NCBI GenBank assembly: GCA_002007465.1
Contig: LNAC01000030.1
Location: 8,652,885 to 8,716,884 of the forward strand
DNA: 64,000 bases
Source of the DNA: Ailurus styani
Lineage: Eukaryota > Chordata > Mammalia > Carnivora > Ailuridae
Reading direction: 5' to 3'
Shown: positions 44,017 to 54,874 of the stretch, one piece after another
How the letters are laid out: each line of letters starts with the position of its first letter
How positions within the stretch are numbered: position 1 is the stretch's first letter
Position numbers and translations under genes: made by a program
The notes under the pieces: generated by a model
What the model saw: only the letters and a program-made list of their open reading frames with translations
What the model was told of the DNA's origin: nothing
The model's database searches: none

Positions 44017-46095
44017 AAGATGAAACTGCAGACGGCATGCCGGAACCAGGCTGAAGGCCTCTAACACCTCCGAGCAGTGGCCCTCCAGGAATGCAGTGCC
44101 AGCGCTTGCTCCTAGGGGCCGCTTTCCCTCCTCATTTGAAAAGTCCCAGGCCCATCATCCCGAGGACCCAGCCTGTAATGCCAAAGGCCGTCCCTTCCCC
44201 AGGTCTGCCTCGGGGCTCACGGATCCCAAGAGACGTCCTGGTACTCACACCCAAGGGTCCCAGGGCCTCAGGTAGCGGATCCCCCCCCCCCACAGCTATA
44301 CCCCGGCCTGTGTCCACAGGTGCTTATGTGATAAATTTGTTCTTTTGGTCTGTTCAACAGGTTAAGTGTTTGGGCTCTTCCCAGGGTGCTTCAAACCTGG
44401 ATAAGAGAGCCAAAGAGAAACATGAGTAAGCAGATACACCAAACACCCTCGAGATGGGCGGGTGGGCGGGGCACGTGGAGGACTGGGATGGGCAGGGCTT
44501 TGATCAGCCAAGAGGGGGTTCTCCAGGTGGGAGGGGGCTGCTAGTTCCATCCAGTTCCACTTTACAAAATACCTCATCAAACTGGAAAACTAAGCAAGAT
44601 GCTCAGCACCTCCCGGAGAGCCCTTCGAGCTGGAGCAGATCTGCAAAGCATTTTCCAAACTCATCAGCCCCGTAAAAGTCCAATTTTGCTTGCAAAATTT
44701 CCCCGGGCCCTGTTTCCTAAAATTGTTCCCCCCTCTCATTCCATCCATTCCCCCAGGATCTCCCCAACCTCTTCCCACATCACCTGGCAGAAAGAAGGCT
44801 CAAGCATTAGCTGTCTACAGCAAAGAACTTGAACTTGTGTTTGGACTCATGTGAGAAGGAACGAACAGGGAACCACCTTGGTTTAGCAGATGTCCTTGCC
44901 CTGCACACTCCCCCCCCCACCCCCCAATGACCATTGATTTTCATTAGCCAGCTTCTGTTTTCTCTCAGACCCCATACCTGAGGCCGTTTTCCCATCCACA
45001 GCCCAGTGCCAGGACATGCTCTGCCTGGCTCTGGACCCCACCTACGTCCTGGCCCCCCGGAGCAAACACAGAGCCAACAGCCGCCCAAAGCAGCCGCCTT
45101 GATTTACAGTCAGGCGTAAGCCCTGCAAATTCTATTTTATTTCCCCAGAAACACATGAAAAACTTGGCTCTTTCATTTGCTGACACAAATCTTTTTCTTT
45201 CTGTTTTTCCTTTTTCCCATTATTCCTCCCTCCCCAGTGCTCTCCCTCACCTCCCACCTCTACCCCCATCCCTAGTACATAAAACGAAAAGTTGCAGTTA
45301 AATGAGGAAGCGGGGAGATTGGACAAACTGACTCATCTAGAAAATCATTTTCCTTCTGAATCTGCGTCTTCTTAGGAGCACACATCTGTTATCATGTGTC
45401 AAGGGCAGGAGGAAGCCTTCCCTGGCCCCTGACTGGTCTTTGCTAGGGACCCAGAGGGACCTCCCGGTGCAAGGTTTGGAGGGGTTCAAGAACCCTTAGC
45501 CCCTGCACCCACCATCCTGAGGGGCTGGAACCATACGACGGGTCTCCTTTAACCAGCTTGTCCCGTGAATTCTCTCCCTTCTCCCCACTTCCTCCTTGAC
45601 CCATTCTCCCAAAATCTCACCAGACCAAGTCAGACGTATTTGGTCTCCCTGAGCGTCTCCCCTCTGTTCACACAGACCTGCTGAGGACAATCCCACCATC
45701 ATCCAGGGCACAGAAATGAAGCCTTCCGCTTCTCCTGCAAAGTGTTTACCCTCTAACCAAGTTGGGTGTTGGAGTTTGTGGGGCAGCAAGGAGGCGAGGA
45801 GGCATTTGGTGCCCTCGTATTGCTTTTGAGTCTGGAGACAGGGTCACCAACAGACCTGAGGGGTGTAGAAACCTAGTTGGGACATTTCACATGGAGGAGG
45901 AACTCAGCCCCTTGACGAGGGCTGTGTCAGCTGGCGGGTCTGTGATCTGTGACAGCACTGTTCAAAGGCTGCAGGGGCGACAAGGTGGAGTAACACCTGG
46001 TGAGAATCTGAAGTGCCCCCCACCCCGCTCCAGCAGCCTCCGCAGGTCTGCAGGGGAGATGAGCCATCTACTCAGAGTTCTGAGGGTTGGATGAT
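44017..46095. other. Unique GC-rich sequence, no feature recognised
   Basis: No repeat family and no gene that I can support. A C-run at 44,281-44,291 and another near 44,910-44,925 are minor. Frames of 60-112 codons on both strands lack domains. Confidence 0.4.
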
Positions 46096-46099
46096 GGTA

Positions 46100-46295
46100 G
46101 TAATAATATCCAGGCTTTCTCGGGGGCACTTTTCTTCCTGAAAGCCCTGAACGTTTTCACGTTTCAAGGCCATCTTGTTTGCCCGAAACAGTTCTATAAA
46201 GGTAGAAATTGAGAGGAATTGCATCATTGAGTTTTATAACAAAGTCGAGGCCCAGAGAGGTTAAGCCATTCATCCAAGGTCACACAGGCTGGTAA
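46100..46295 (-). mobile_element. MIR fragment, reverse orientation
   Basis: 'ctataaaggtagaaattgag', 'gtcgaggcccagagaggtta' and 'ccaaggtcacacaggctgg' are reverse MIR; its left half is weaker. Confidence 0.7.
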
Positions 46296-46299
46296 ACAA

Positions 46300-46895
46300 A
46301 CAAACCCAAACTGGCAAATTCTTAAAAGTTAAACGTATACCTTAACATGCAACCCAGCCATTCCACTCCTAGGTACTCACCCAAGAAAAACGAAAACATA
46401 AAGAATTGAACCTAATTTTTTAAAGCAACTTTATTCATAAGAGTCGAAAACCAGAAACAACTCAAATGTCCATCAACAGGTGAATGGATAAACAAATTGT
46501 GGTCTATCCCTACAATGGAATACTACTTAGCAATAAAAACAAACTATTGATAAATGAACAATGTGGATGAATCTCAAAATCCTGATATACCAAGTGAAAG
46601 AAGCCAGACACAGAAAGAAAAAAATGAGTACACAGTACAGATTTCATTTATACAAAGTTCTAGAAAATGCAAACTAATCAACAGTGATAAAAAGCAACTC
46701 AGATGTGGTCCAGGGACAAGAAGGATGGATTACAAAGGTCATGCAGAAACTTTTATAGGTGGTGTATATGCTCAGAATCTCAGTGGTGGGGATAGGTTAA
46801 CGGAGGTATTCCTATGGTAAAATTCATCAAACTGTACGCTTTAAATATGTGTAGTTTATCATCTGCCAATTTCACCTCAATAAAGCTGTAAAAAA
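46300..46895 (+). mobile_element. Old L1 ORF2 end and 3' UTR
   Basis: 'catgcaacccagccattcca', 'caactcaaatgtccatcaac', 'caatggaatactacttagca' and 'atttcacctcaataaagctg' are L1M order, with an A-run. It is the only recognisable L1 copy between 44 and 61 kb. Confidence 0.85.
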
Positions 46896-46899
46896 ATTT

Positions 46900-47430
46900 A
46901 AATGTACAAAGGAGAAGGGGAGACAAGCCAAAGGGGAAATTCAAGAAGGACCATAAGGTGCTAGAAATGAAGTTAGTGTGCAGAACATACAATCTGAAGC
47001 ATGACTCACACTTATTTCTAAGTGTTAGTTTTCTAGCAGTGAGAGGGAAAAAAGGGAAAAATGATTTTAACACAATCGGATCACGTCCAGGAAGCTGGAA
47101 ATGAATCCGTTGTTTGGGAAAAGAGCAACAGACTCCCAGTCCTGAGCGCGTGAGGCTGCGGGTCTCAACAACTTCTCGGGCGCCCCATGATCCGTGAGAC
47201 CCCTCAAAGTCGTGTGTGCTTTGGTGAGTGTTTACCAGACGACTCTGCGGGTGGGAAGACCTGATTTGTGGTGCCTGCCGATTTCTGTGGCATAAACCCT
47301 CCCACCGCAGCCAACAACGAGCTACCCAAGTGACCTCGTGGAGCACGGACTCAGGAAGACCCACGCCTTCGCGGCGCTGTCCCCACACGGCCACAATAGT
47401 TGTCAATCACCTCAAAAGCAGAGGAATTAG
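46900..47430. other. Unique sequence
   Basis: No repeat or gene recognised. CpG density rises slightly around 47,140-47,400. Confidence 0.4.
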
Positions 47431-47434
47431 CAGC

Positions 47435-47580
47435 CTGTAGGAAAATAATTAGGAAGTGGTGAGTTTTGAATACATATTGTCCTTGCTTTTAATATAATTT
47501 CATTGTAAGCTTCTATAATTTAATTTTTAATGATGGCCTGCCCATAAAATTCCTCAAGATTTAACTATTGGATTTCACGA
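47435..47580. promoter_or_regulatory. AT-rich repeat-free block with TAAT cores, candidate only
   Basis: 'aaaataattagg', 'tttaatataatttcatt', 'ctataatttaatttttaatg' and 'gatttaactattgg' concentrate homeodomain-type cores in 140 bp of GC-rich surroundings, with no repeat family to explain it. A regulatory role is inference. Confidence 0.3.
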
Positions 47581-48150
47581 TCCGGTACTGGCCAGCTCCA
47601 GCACACTCCTGGGCAGAAGCTAAGGGGGTGTGACTGAAACCAAAGTCCCCACGTGTCCCAAGGTCCTGTGGTTGGATGTGGTGACCAGAGGGAGGAGGCA
47701 GGAGACGGGGACGGGAGCCACCTGTCGGTCACAGATGCAGGCAGCAATGCAGGCCGTGGTAAGGCAGGGGTCCCCACCTTTGCAGAAACAGGGAGCTAGG
47801 CAGTGACTCCCTGGAGGCCTCAGGGAGGGACAGGCCAGCCCCTGTGAGCACGAAGTGCTTCCAGCTGACACGGTCCCTCAGAAGTGCCCTCATTCCCTGA
47901 GAGGCTGGCCAGACTCATAGAAGTCAGGGCTAGAAGCCCGATGGGTCCCTCATGCCTGTCTGGCGTCTTTGGCAGCTCTTTGCTTAAAGACTCCCACCAT
48001 CGGAAGACTCACCAGCTCTCTCCGTCATCCACCGCGGGCTTGCTGAGTGCGCACTCCGTGCCAGCCGCTGGGGTCGGCCCTGGCCAGACGGCACTGATCA
48101 GGACAGCAGTGAGCCCTGGGGTCCGGAAGTCTGCTCCTCCTGCTACAAAA
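47581..48150. other. Unique GC-rich sequence
   Basis: A weak reverse L2/MIR-like phrase lies at 48,040-48,110 ('gtgcgcactccgtgccagcc'). Nothing else recognised. Confidence 0.35.
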
Positions 48151-48154
48151 TGAC

Positions 48155-48325
48155 ACTGGGCCCTCTCTCAGCGCTGCATCGTCCTAGCTGCATGATCTTG
48201 AGAACCGCTCACCCTCTGAGCCTCAGTTTCCCCACCAGTAGAATGGGACTGATTAGTCCTCTGCGAGATAATGTTTAAAATCATCTGGTACAGGGCCTGC
48301 CTGGCTCCTAGCAAGTGCTCGGGTG
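48155..48325 (+). mobile_element. MIR fragment
   Basis: 'agctgcatgatcttgagaac', 'ctctgagcctcagtttcccc', 'accagtagaatgggactgat' and 'cagggcctgcctggctccta' are forward MIR. Confidence 0.8.
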
Positions 48326-48414
48326 AGCTTGGTGCTGACCTCTGAAGACGCACAGAGAAAGTCCGATTCCTTCTGCACCAGAGATTCCTTCCCCAAAATG
48401 GAAGCAGCCCTCTT

Positions 48415-48467
48415 TATAATAATAGTAATAGTAGTAATAGTAATAATAATAGTAATAGTAATAATAA
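48415..48467. repeat. (TAA/TAG)n trinucleotide tract
   Basis: About seventeen mixed AAT and AGT triplets ('aataatagtaatagtagtaa' onward). The mix suggests an old, stabilised tract. Confidence 0.9.
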
Positions 48468-48489
48468 CACCACAGGTCAAATTTTGCGC

Positions 48490-48605
48490 CTCAGAGACTA
48501 TTTTGAGGGTACTATCACTGTGCAAATTACAAAATGGAAGCCCAGAGAGGTAGAGTCATTCCTCGAAGTCACACAGCCAGGAAGCCATGGCACTGGAACT
48601 TGAGC
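48490..48605 (-). mobile_element. MIR fragment, reverse orientation
   Basis: 'acaaaatggaagcccagaga', 'gaagtcacacagccaggaag' and 'ccatggcactggaacttgag' are reverse MIR. Confidence 0.7.
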
Positions 48606-48609
48606 AGAA

Positions 48610-49590
48610 GCATCTTTAAGCCCAGCACCCCTGCCTCCCGAGGTGGTTCCAGCTCTCATGCCACCCTGGCCTCCCCGCACTTCCCACAGCCCTCCCCAGA
48701 GCTGGACTCACTGCTCCACACAAGGTCCCGCCCCCACAGGGCAGAAGGAGAGGGGCTGGTGGTCCTTCCCTCTCACTACATCACCCCACCAGCTGTTCCC
48801 AACCCCTGGGCCCCCAAAACACTGTCTCCCCACTCTCCGCCCTCTTGGGCTCGCTCGGGTCCAAGACAAACCATGTCCTAGTAAGGTTACTAAATGTCTT
48901 TTCTTGGAAGATACTGAGACTATGTCACTTCCCTTTTCTTAACTGTCCTTCCTTCTCCTATCCTCAACTGGCAAAATAAAACTTTGGCCACCCCAAGGGG
49001 TCCCGGGATTGAGAGAAGTCGACTTTACCAATCTGTGGAAGCCCAAGGGCCAGGAGACTAGGCTGTCTCCCCTCCCCGTTTGGCAGGACCCTCCCTGCAG
49101 GCCCCTGGAGTCTCTCAGCGCAGCCGCAGGGGGATGACCTCATGGAACACACCTGCCTCTCCTGTGTCAGCTTCAGGTGGCTCTCCCAAGAGTTCCAGAA
49201 AAAAAAAAAAACCCTCACCACCAGCCACGCCCTGGTCCACTTGCAAAAATAAGCTGGTGTCTTTACTGACTTGCCAGAAAAACCCTTGCTCCTCAGGTGA
49301 CTCTAAGGGCAGGGGTGACAGGCTGGCCGGGAGGACCCCCTGCTTCTGGGAGCAGAAACAAGGCTTCAGGCCTAGAAGGCAGGATGGGGGCGGCCCTGAG
49401 AGTGTGGCCTGGGAGCCTCCATGCCCCAGTGCTCAGGGCAAGAGGCAGGAGGAGGGACAAAAGGGAGGGCTGTGGCCAGAACCCAGGCGGGACTGGGTGC
49501 AGGGGTGAGGGAGCAACACTGAGGGTCTGTGGAGATGGCAGACAAAATCCAGACAGGGGCCGCCTCGTCTCTCCTGGCTCGAGGCTCTGG
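48610..49590. other. Unique GC-rich sequence
   Basis: Apart from a 13-base A-run at 49,199 nothing is recognised. A 142-codon and a 111-codon frame overlap in different frames and show no domain. Confidence 0.4.
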
Positions 49591-49595
49591 CTGAA

Positions 49596-49795
49596 TCGCC
49601 CTCCCTCTCACACCCTTACACATGCACACTGACACACACTCACACACTTTATTACACACTCCTACTCACATTCCTCACACTCATACTCACACTCATCCAC
49701 TAACTAACCCACACTCCCTCCCATCCACTCGTACAAACGTGCGCGGGCACACACACACACACATACACACACATACACTCACATCCCACTCCACA
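49596..49795. repeat. Imperfect CA-rich tract
   Basis: Degenerate CACACT/ACACTCAC units over about 200 bp with a purer (CA)n core near 49,750-49,780. It resembles the complement of the GT-rich tract at 43.0-43.3 kb. Confidence 0.9.
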
Positions 49796-49799
49796 AGTG

Positions 49800-50480
49800 G
49801 TCCCTGGGAGCGATGATCTTTTGACCACGGGGTCAGCGGCCCCAGCACACCCCCGGGGGCCAGATCCCGTGTCCAGCCCCACGCGGCCACGCCGGCCAGG
49901 CCTCAGTCCACCCCATCCCAGTCTAATCTGGATTGGGGAACTGGCCTCCCTGTGACTCAGACTCAGACCCTGCTTGGGTAACACGAAACTGGAGGACGAT
50001 TTGATCCTTGTAATCATTCGCCAGTGTCTGGCCTGGCCGGGGAACAAAGGAAAGTTAACAGGGAACAGAGCTGTGGCCGGCCTGCCAGCACCCCTGACAT
50101 CCCGCGTGTCCATAGCCCGGCCTCCGTGCTGCGGAGGGCAGTGAGCAAATGTGAGTGAAGGGCGGCTCCTTCGTGTGTATGGAGACCTGCGGTGGCCGTG
50201 GCCGGGGGTGCGCCAATCCCTCTTTTTTTTTTTAGCTCTTAATGCAACAGCAACACAGAGCCCATGCTGGCATCCGCAGGCTGGTCAAAACCGGAGACTA
50301 GTTAGGCCCTTGGAGAAACACCAGCGACATGGCCTGCCCTCTGTGGAAGGAGAAACCCGCTGCCCATTCTCACTCACTTCAGGGCACAGGGGCCTGTCTC
50401 CTTCTTGCTGCAGCCCAGCACCTCACGGAAGAACCGAGTCACCCCAGAACTCAGCTATGTCATTGGATCCCAGAGCAGCA
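49800..50480. other. Unique GC-rich sequence
   Basis: Nothing recognised except a T-run at 50,222-50,232. No gene supported. Confidence 0.4.
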
Positions 50481-50484
50481 CCAA

Positions 50485-50590
50485 GAGTACCCATTTTGCA
50501 GATGAGAAAACTGAGTCTCAGTGAGGTCAGATGACTTGTCCAGTGATCGGCCTCGGAATGGTAGAGCCCAGAGTCAAACCTAGGCGCACT
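50485..50590 (-). mobile_element. MIR fragment, reverse orientation
   Basis: 'cccattttgcagatgagaaa', 'actgagtctcagtgaggtca' and 'agagcccagagtcaaaccta' are reverse MIR. Confidence 0.75.
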
Positions 50591-50784
50591 GACTCCCAAA
50601 GTTTAGCTGATGAATGAAACAGTACATGCTCAGTGTTGGTGGGATGAATTTTTAAATTTCTCTGGGTGATTATGATGAATAGCTAGGTCTGAGTATATCC
50701 ATCCCAGATGGCAAATGTTTCCACCTGAAACCCCAGTGGACTTGCCCCCAAAGTCTGCCCCCTTCTTGATTCCTGATAAAACAG

Positions 50785-50965
50785 CCGTCCTGTGTGGAAA
50801 GCTTACTCTGGGCCAGGCACTAGGCACTGTTCCAGACACTTTACACAGATGAATTCACTGAATCCTCCCTTGCAGCCCATTAGACAGAGGAGGAAACTGA
50901 GGCACAGAGCAAAGAGGTAGCATAGCCATAAGAGGCAGGGTTAGGATTTCGAGTCAGGCAAGGTT
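50785..50965 (-). mobile_element. MIR, reverse orientation, well preserved
   Basis: 'tactctgggccaggcactag', 'gcactgttccagacacttta', 'gaggaaactgaggcacagag' and 'ggcagggttaggatttcgag' are reverse MIR in full order. Confidence 0.85.
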
Positions 50966-51028
50966 TGTCCCTCCCCCCGGGCAGCAGCCCTTAGTGCTGT
51001 ACCCCCAGCCTCACCCCGCCCCACCCCT

Positions 51029-51349
51029 NNNNNNNNNNNNNNNNNNNNNNNNNNNNNNNNNNNNNNNNNNNNNNNNNNNNNNNNNNNNNNNNNNNNNNNN
51101 NNNNNNNNNNNNNNNNNNNNNNNNNNNNNNNNNNNNNNNNNNNNNNNNNNNNNNNNNNNNNNNNNNNNNNNNNNNNNNNNNNNNNNNNNNNNNNNNNNNN
51201 NNNNNNNNNNNNNNNNNNNNNNNNNNNNNNNNNNNNNNNNNNNNNNNNNNNNNNNNNNNNNNNNNNNNNNNNNNNNNNNNNNNNNNNNNNNNNNNNNNNN
51301 NNNNNNNNNNNNNNNNNNNNNNNNNNNNNNNNNNNNNNNNNNNNNNNNN
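51029..51349. other. Assembly gap (321 N)
   Basis: A continuous N-run. Both flanks are C-rich on the plus strand ('cgccccacccct' left, 'ccctcttccccctccccacc' right), so the missing DNA is probably a C/G-rich, quadruplex-prone tract that resisted sequencing. Frames that cross it are meaningless. Confidence 0.99.
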
Positions 51350-51384
51350 CCCTCTTCCCCCTCCCCACCTCCCCCCCTCCCGGA

Positions 51385-52110
51385 GCAAAGCAGCATGGTC
51401 CAGCAGTGTGATTTTTATCTTGACAGGTGGCCCTTTCACAATGGCTATTTCCCCTCCAGAGCCCAAAGTGGAAATTAGAAGGGGAGAAAAAGAAATAGGG
51501 CGACAGCAGGGCCTGATGGATGTGCCCAGCTGGATCGCACCTTGAAACCAAAACTCCATTCTCCTTTGTCTGTACAAACAATGTGTGTGACAGCTAGGCA
51601 GGAAGCACGGGCCATTTGCTCCACCCTGGCAGGAGAGCTTGGCCCACCCCCGGCCTAGCAGGTTCCCTCTGGCCCAGGAAGCGAGCAGGGGACAGAGTCG
51701 GGGCAAGGGGCACCGAGGTCCCAACGGCTAAATCACGGAGGAGGCGGGGTGCTGGGCGGCTCCCCTGGGGAGGGCTCCAAGGCCCACAGAGAAGCCTGTT
51801 AGATCACCACATCCCTCTCACCTGTAAACGACCCTGAAAGATTATCAAGAGAAACATTTCCTAGGTGGCTTTCAATGTCCTGAGAAATCCAGGTTGCCAC
51901 ACCCCGAAAAGGGCCCAAGCCTCTCGGTCGTAGGTTCCCCTACACGGGATGCCTGTCTAGGGGAAAGAGAGGTGAGGGCAAGTCTGCAAGGAATGAGCCA
52001 GATGCACGCACACACACACAAAGTGTGACACCAGGCAGCTTGTCTTGCCCCAAAGCTCAGCAGGTGTGTGTTCGACGAGTCGGCAGGAGGACGATACTAA
52101 CATCAGGAGG
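51385..52110. other. Unique sequence, possible conserved non-coding element
   Basis: Repeat-free. 51,385-51,600 is less GC-rich than its surroundings and contains 'cacaatggctatttcccctc' and 'gtacaaacaatgtgtgtgac'. I see no splice-flanked coding frame. Confidence 0.35.
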
Positions 52111-52114
52111 AAGC

Positions 52115-52295
52115 TAACATTCATCCACCGTTTACTATTGGCCAGGCACATACATGTCATCGCCCCCACAAGCTGATGATAGACGTACTGCATAAAAACC
52201 CCTATTTTACAGAATGAGAAACTGAGGCCCAGAGTGGTTAAGTAACGTGTCCGAGATCACACAGCTGGTAAGCGATGGAACAAGGCTTTGAGCCC
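52115..52295 (-). mobile_element. MIR, reverse orientation
   Basis: 'ctattggccaggcacataca', 'ctattttacagaatgagaaa', 'actgaggcccagagtggtta' and 'agatcacacagctggtaagc' are reverse MIR. Confidence 0.85.
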
Positions 52296-52479
52296 CATAG
52301 TCCAGCTGTGGAAGATGAGTGCCAGCAAGCTTGGGGATCCGGAGGCCTGAGGTAGGGACGAGTCAGGGGGCGTCGAAGACGTTTGCATAGAGCTGGGGGG
52401 ATCTGGGGGAGAGGGGACAATGGCCCTGCCTCTGCAGGAGCACTGAGTACCCAGTCTCTCTGCTGACACAGCTCCTCTA

Positions 52480-53020
52480 ACTGGGCCGGTCACTCCATCT
52501 GGGCAAAGCCAGCCCTCGGGGGTGTGGAGGTAAGGGGGCGGTGGGATGAAGCAGCAGGAAAAGGGCCTGAGGCGAGCAGGCCAGGGGGGCGGTGAGGCTG
52601 AGATTCCCTCCGGCCCCCCACCCCGACTGGAAGTGTGGACAGCGGGAACACGGGGCATGGGTGTCAGCTGCCCCCGGGGTCAGGAGGGACTCACACGTCC
52701 TCCCTCGAGCCAACAAAGCACCACTCTTCCCGAGCCACCAGCGGGGGCACCTTTGGGCGTGCGGGGCCACCCGGCGTCCTCCAGCGCCTCCACCGGTCAC
52801 CTGTGGCTCCGCGAAGTCAGCCGTAAATCCTCACCCGCACGTCCGAGGTGTCAGCTCGCCCCTGGGAAACGCTGCTGGATTTACGAGCTCCAGAGTCCGG
52901 AGTCACTGGCGAGGGAAGAAAGGGATAGTGTTGCCCATCGGGGACCGCGTGCTCAGGAGCCATAAACCACGCCGGTGACAGCTACGCGGCGGGTCGAAGG
53001 CCCTGGCGGGTCATTTGCGC
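52480..53020. promoter_or_regulatory. CpG-rich block (CpG-island-like)
   Basis: I count 29 CpG between 52,741 and 53,020 (280 bp), close to the number expected from base composition with no CpG loss, and about 13 more in the 240 bp upstream. CpG islands usually mark promoters of genes or long non-coding RNAs, or orphan developmental elements. No exon or open frame with a known domain adjoins it, so orientation and target are unknown. Confidence 0.65.
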
Positions 53021-54815
53021 TCTGCTTAATGGTCACAGTGATGAGGCAGTGGCTGTGGGAGAGCCCCAGGTGGGCCACTACTGGAGCTTTAAATCTGCCA
53101 CAGGAGGGAAGGAAGGAGCTGCCTCTTTTCCTCTTCTTTTTGGGGTGCCTGATCCCAGCCTTCTCGCGTCTCTCTCTCGTTCCTTCTCATGTGTTCTACC
53201 TCAGTCCGCAAGATGAACACAGTGCTCCCGACCCACACAGTGCATTCTAACTTGGGGACACAGGGAAGTGACAGCCGCCGCATTTCCCAATCTTTTTTTC
53301 TTCATTGTCTTTGGAACAATAGTTTGCTGTGTTCCAAAGCACACAGGCTCCTCTCCGATGAGGCAAAGCGTAAGGAATGAAGGGGCCTGGGGAGGACCGC
53401 CAAGGCAGCCACAGGGAGCACGCCGTGGCCAGGGCGTGGAGGCCACCGCCAGGAAGCTGGGGTCCTTCCTATCTCCGCCGGCCCGACCAGCCACAGTGTG
53501 GTTGGAGCCACAACCCTGGACTCGTCTCCCGCTGGACCCCAACCTCAAGCCCATTAAATGGCCGCTGAAAGCAAGAGCTAGACCAGTCCTCTCGCCTTGT
53601 GCTGTGGCAAAAAGTATTGCATGCGGTCGTAACCAGGCAGTAATCTCATATTACCAAAGGCAAATGGTCTTACTTGATCTAAGACTGTGTGTGGTGTGTG
53701 TATTTCAGAGACAGGAGTAAGGGTAAATGGGAGTATTCGATGAACTATCCATTGGCACAAGGAAAGAAAGATCAAGCATCTCTTGGCAGGCTGTGAATGC
53801 CCTTTAATTAAGTAATAAATTTGGAACCAGGAAAATGAGCCTCAGTAAAGAAACACTTTACTGGGTTTAATTACCCATTCATCTGTCTGCCTCCGCCAGG
53901 ACGCTCCGCACCACGTTGCCAAGACACACCAGCACATGGGCACCGGGGATAGAGGTGGCCCAAGCACACATTCTGGTCTGGTTCCAGCTCTTTCCATGTC
54001 GAGAGAAGGAAACAGAGGCCAAGAGAGACAGAGGCAGGGAGACAGCGACGGTGCAGAGGAACTGCTGTAATTCCACCGAAGGGCTCTGGTGACTAACCCA
54101 CCAGCCACGGCCAGAGCAGTTTGGTGCCAGGTACCCAGTGGAATTGACTTGGAAGGCACTGCTGCAGATTTTCCCAACAGAAGGCCAAAAGAGAGAGGTA
54201 GTGGGTGCTTGAAACGCTGCTCTTCACCATCTTGAGCCCTGCGTTGCTATCGAGGAGCAAAACAGGCAGTACTGACCTCAAGGGCAACTCAGACACCGAG
54301 CCACGGTGGTGAGCAGAACTGCGAACGGCGCACCATCTGCCCTTTCACCACAGGGGCAGAGCCAGGGGGAGACGGAGGCAGGGTTCCCGGGGGGAGTAGT
54401 AAGGGGGCAGCCTGGAAACCAGGAGTCGAAGGCCTCCGGAGGCTTTCTCTGTGTCCTGGCTGACCTGGGCTCCGAGCCTAATGCAGAGCATGGAGCTCTG
54501 GGTCGGCTCCATGGGAGTCACTCACGAGCCCCTCCAAAGACCTGAGGGGCCACGCTGAAGGAATCTCTGGAAGGCCAGAAAGACCCTGACCAATGTGACA
54601 CTGAGGCCCAGCGGCTCACTGCATGATAGGCTTCTCGGAATCTGGTTTGGGCTCTGGAGCATTTCTAGAATCCAAGAGAAGATCCAAGTGAGGAAGATCT
54701 GGGGCACCAGAAAGTGTCTTTTGTGTCACTAAGGTGGCCCAGGAGGGATGGAGGGGTACTTCTCACATCCATTCGACATCCCAAACCTCAATCACTTGTT
54801 TACAGAACTTTCTTT
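53021..54815. other. Unique sequence, no repeats recognised
   Basis: About 1.8 kb without a repeat I can name. 53,780-53,880 is AT-richer with 'ctttaattaagtaataaatt' and 'gggtttaattacccattc' (ATTA cores). No coding exon supported. Confidence 0.4.
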
Positions 54816-54821
54816 CTAGGT

Positions 54822-54874
54822 GGAGGAATATAGATTTCTGGAGGAATATGTATTATGGAGGAATATGTATTTCT
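54822..54874. repeat. Three-copy 17-18 bp tandem repeat
   Basis: Units begin 'ggaggaatat' at 54822, 54840 and 54857; the last two differ only at the end. Too short to be a minisatellite family and of no known function. Confidence 0.9.

Noticed and set aside
44091..44429. 112-codon forward frame as a possible exon
   Set aside because: Pro-rich translation of GC-rich DNA with no splice signals or known domain, overlapped by other frames.
50941..51724. Several frames of 150-237 codons over the assembly gap
   Set aside because: More than 100 residues in each come from N bases; the frames have no meaning.
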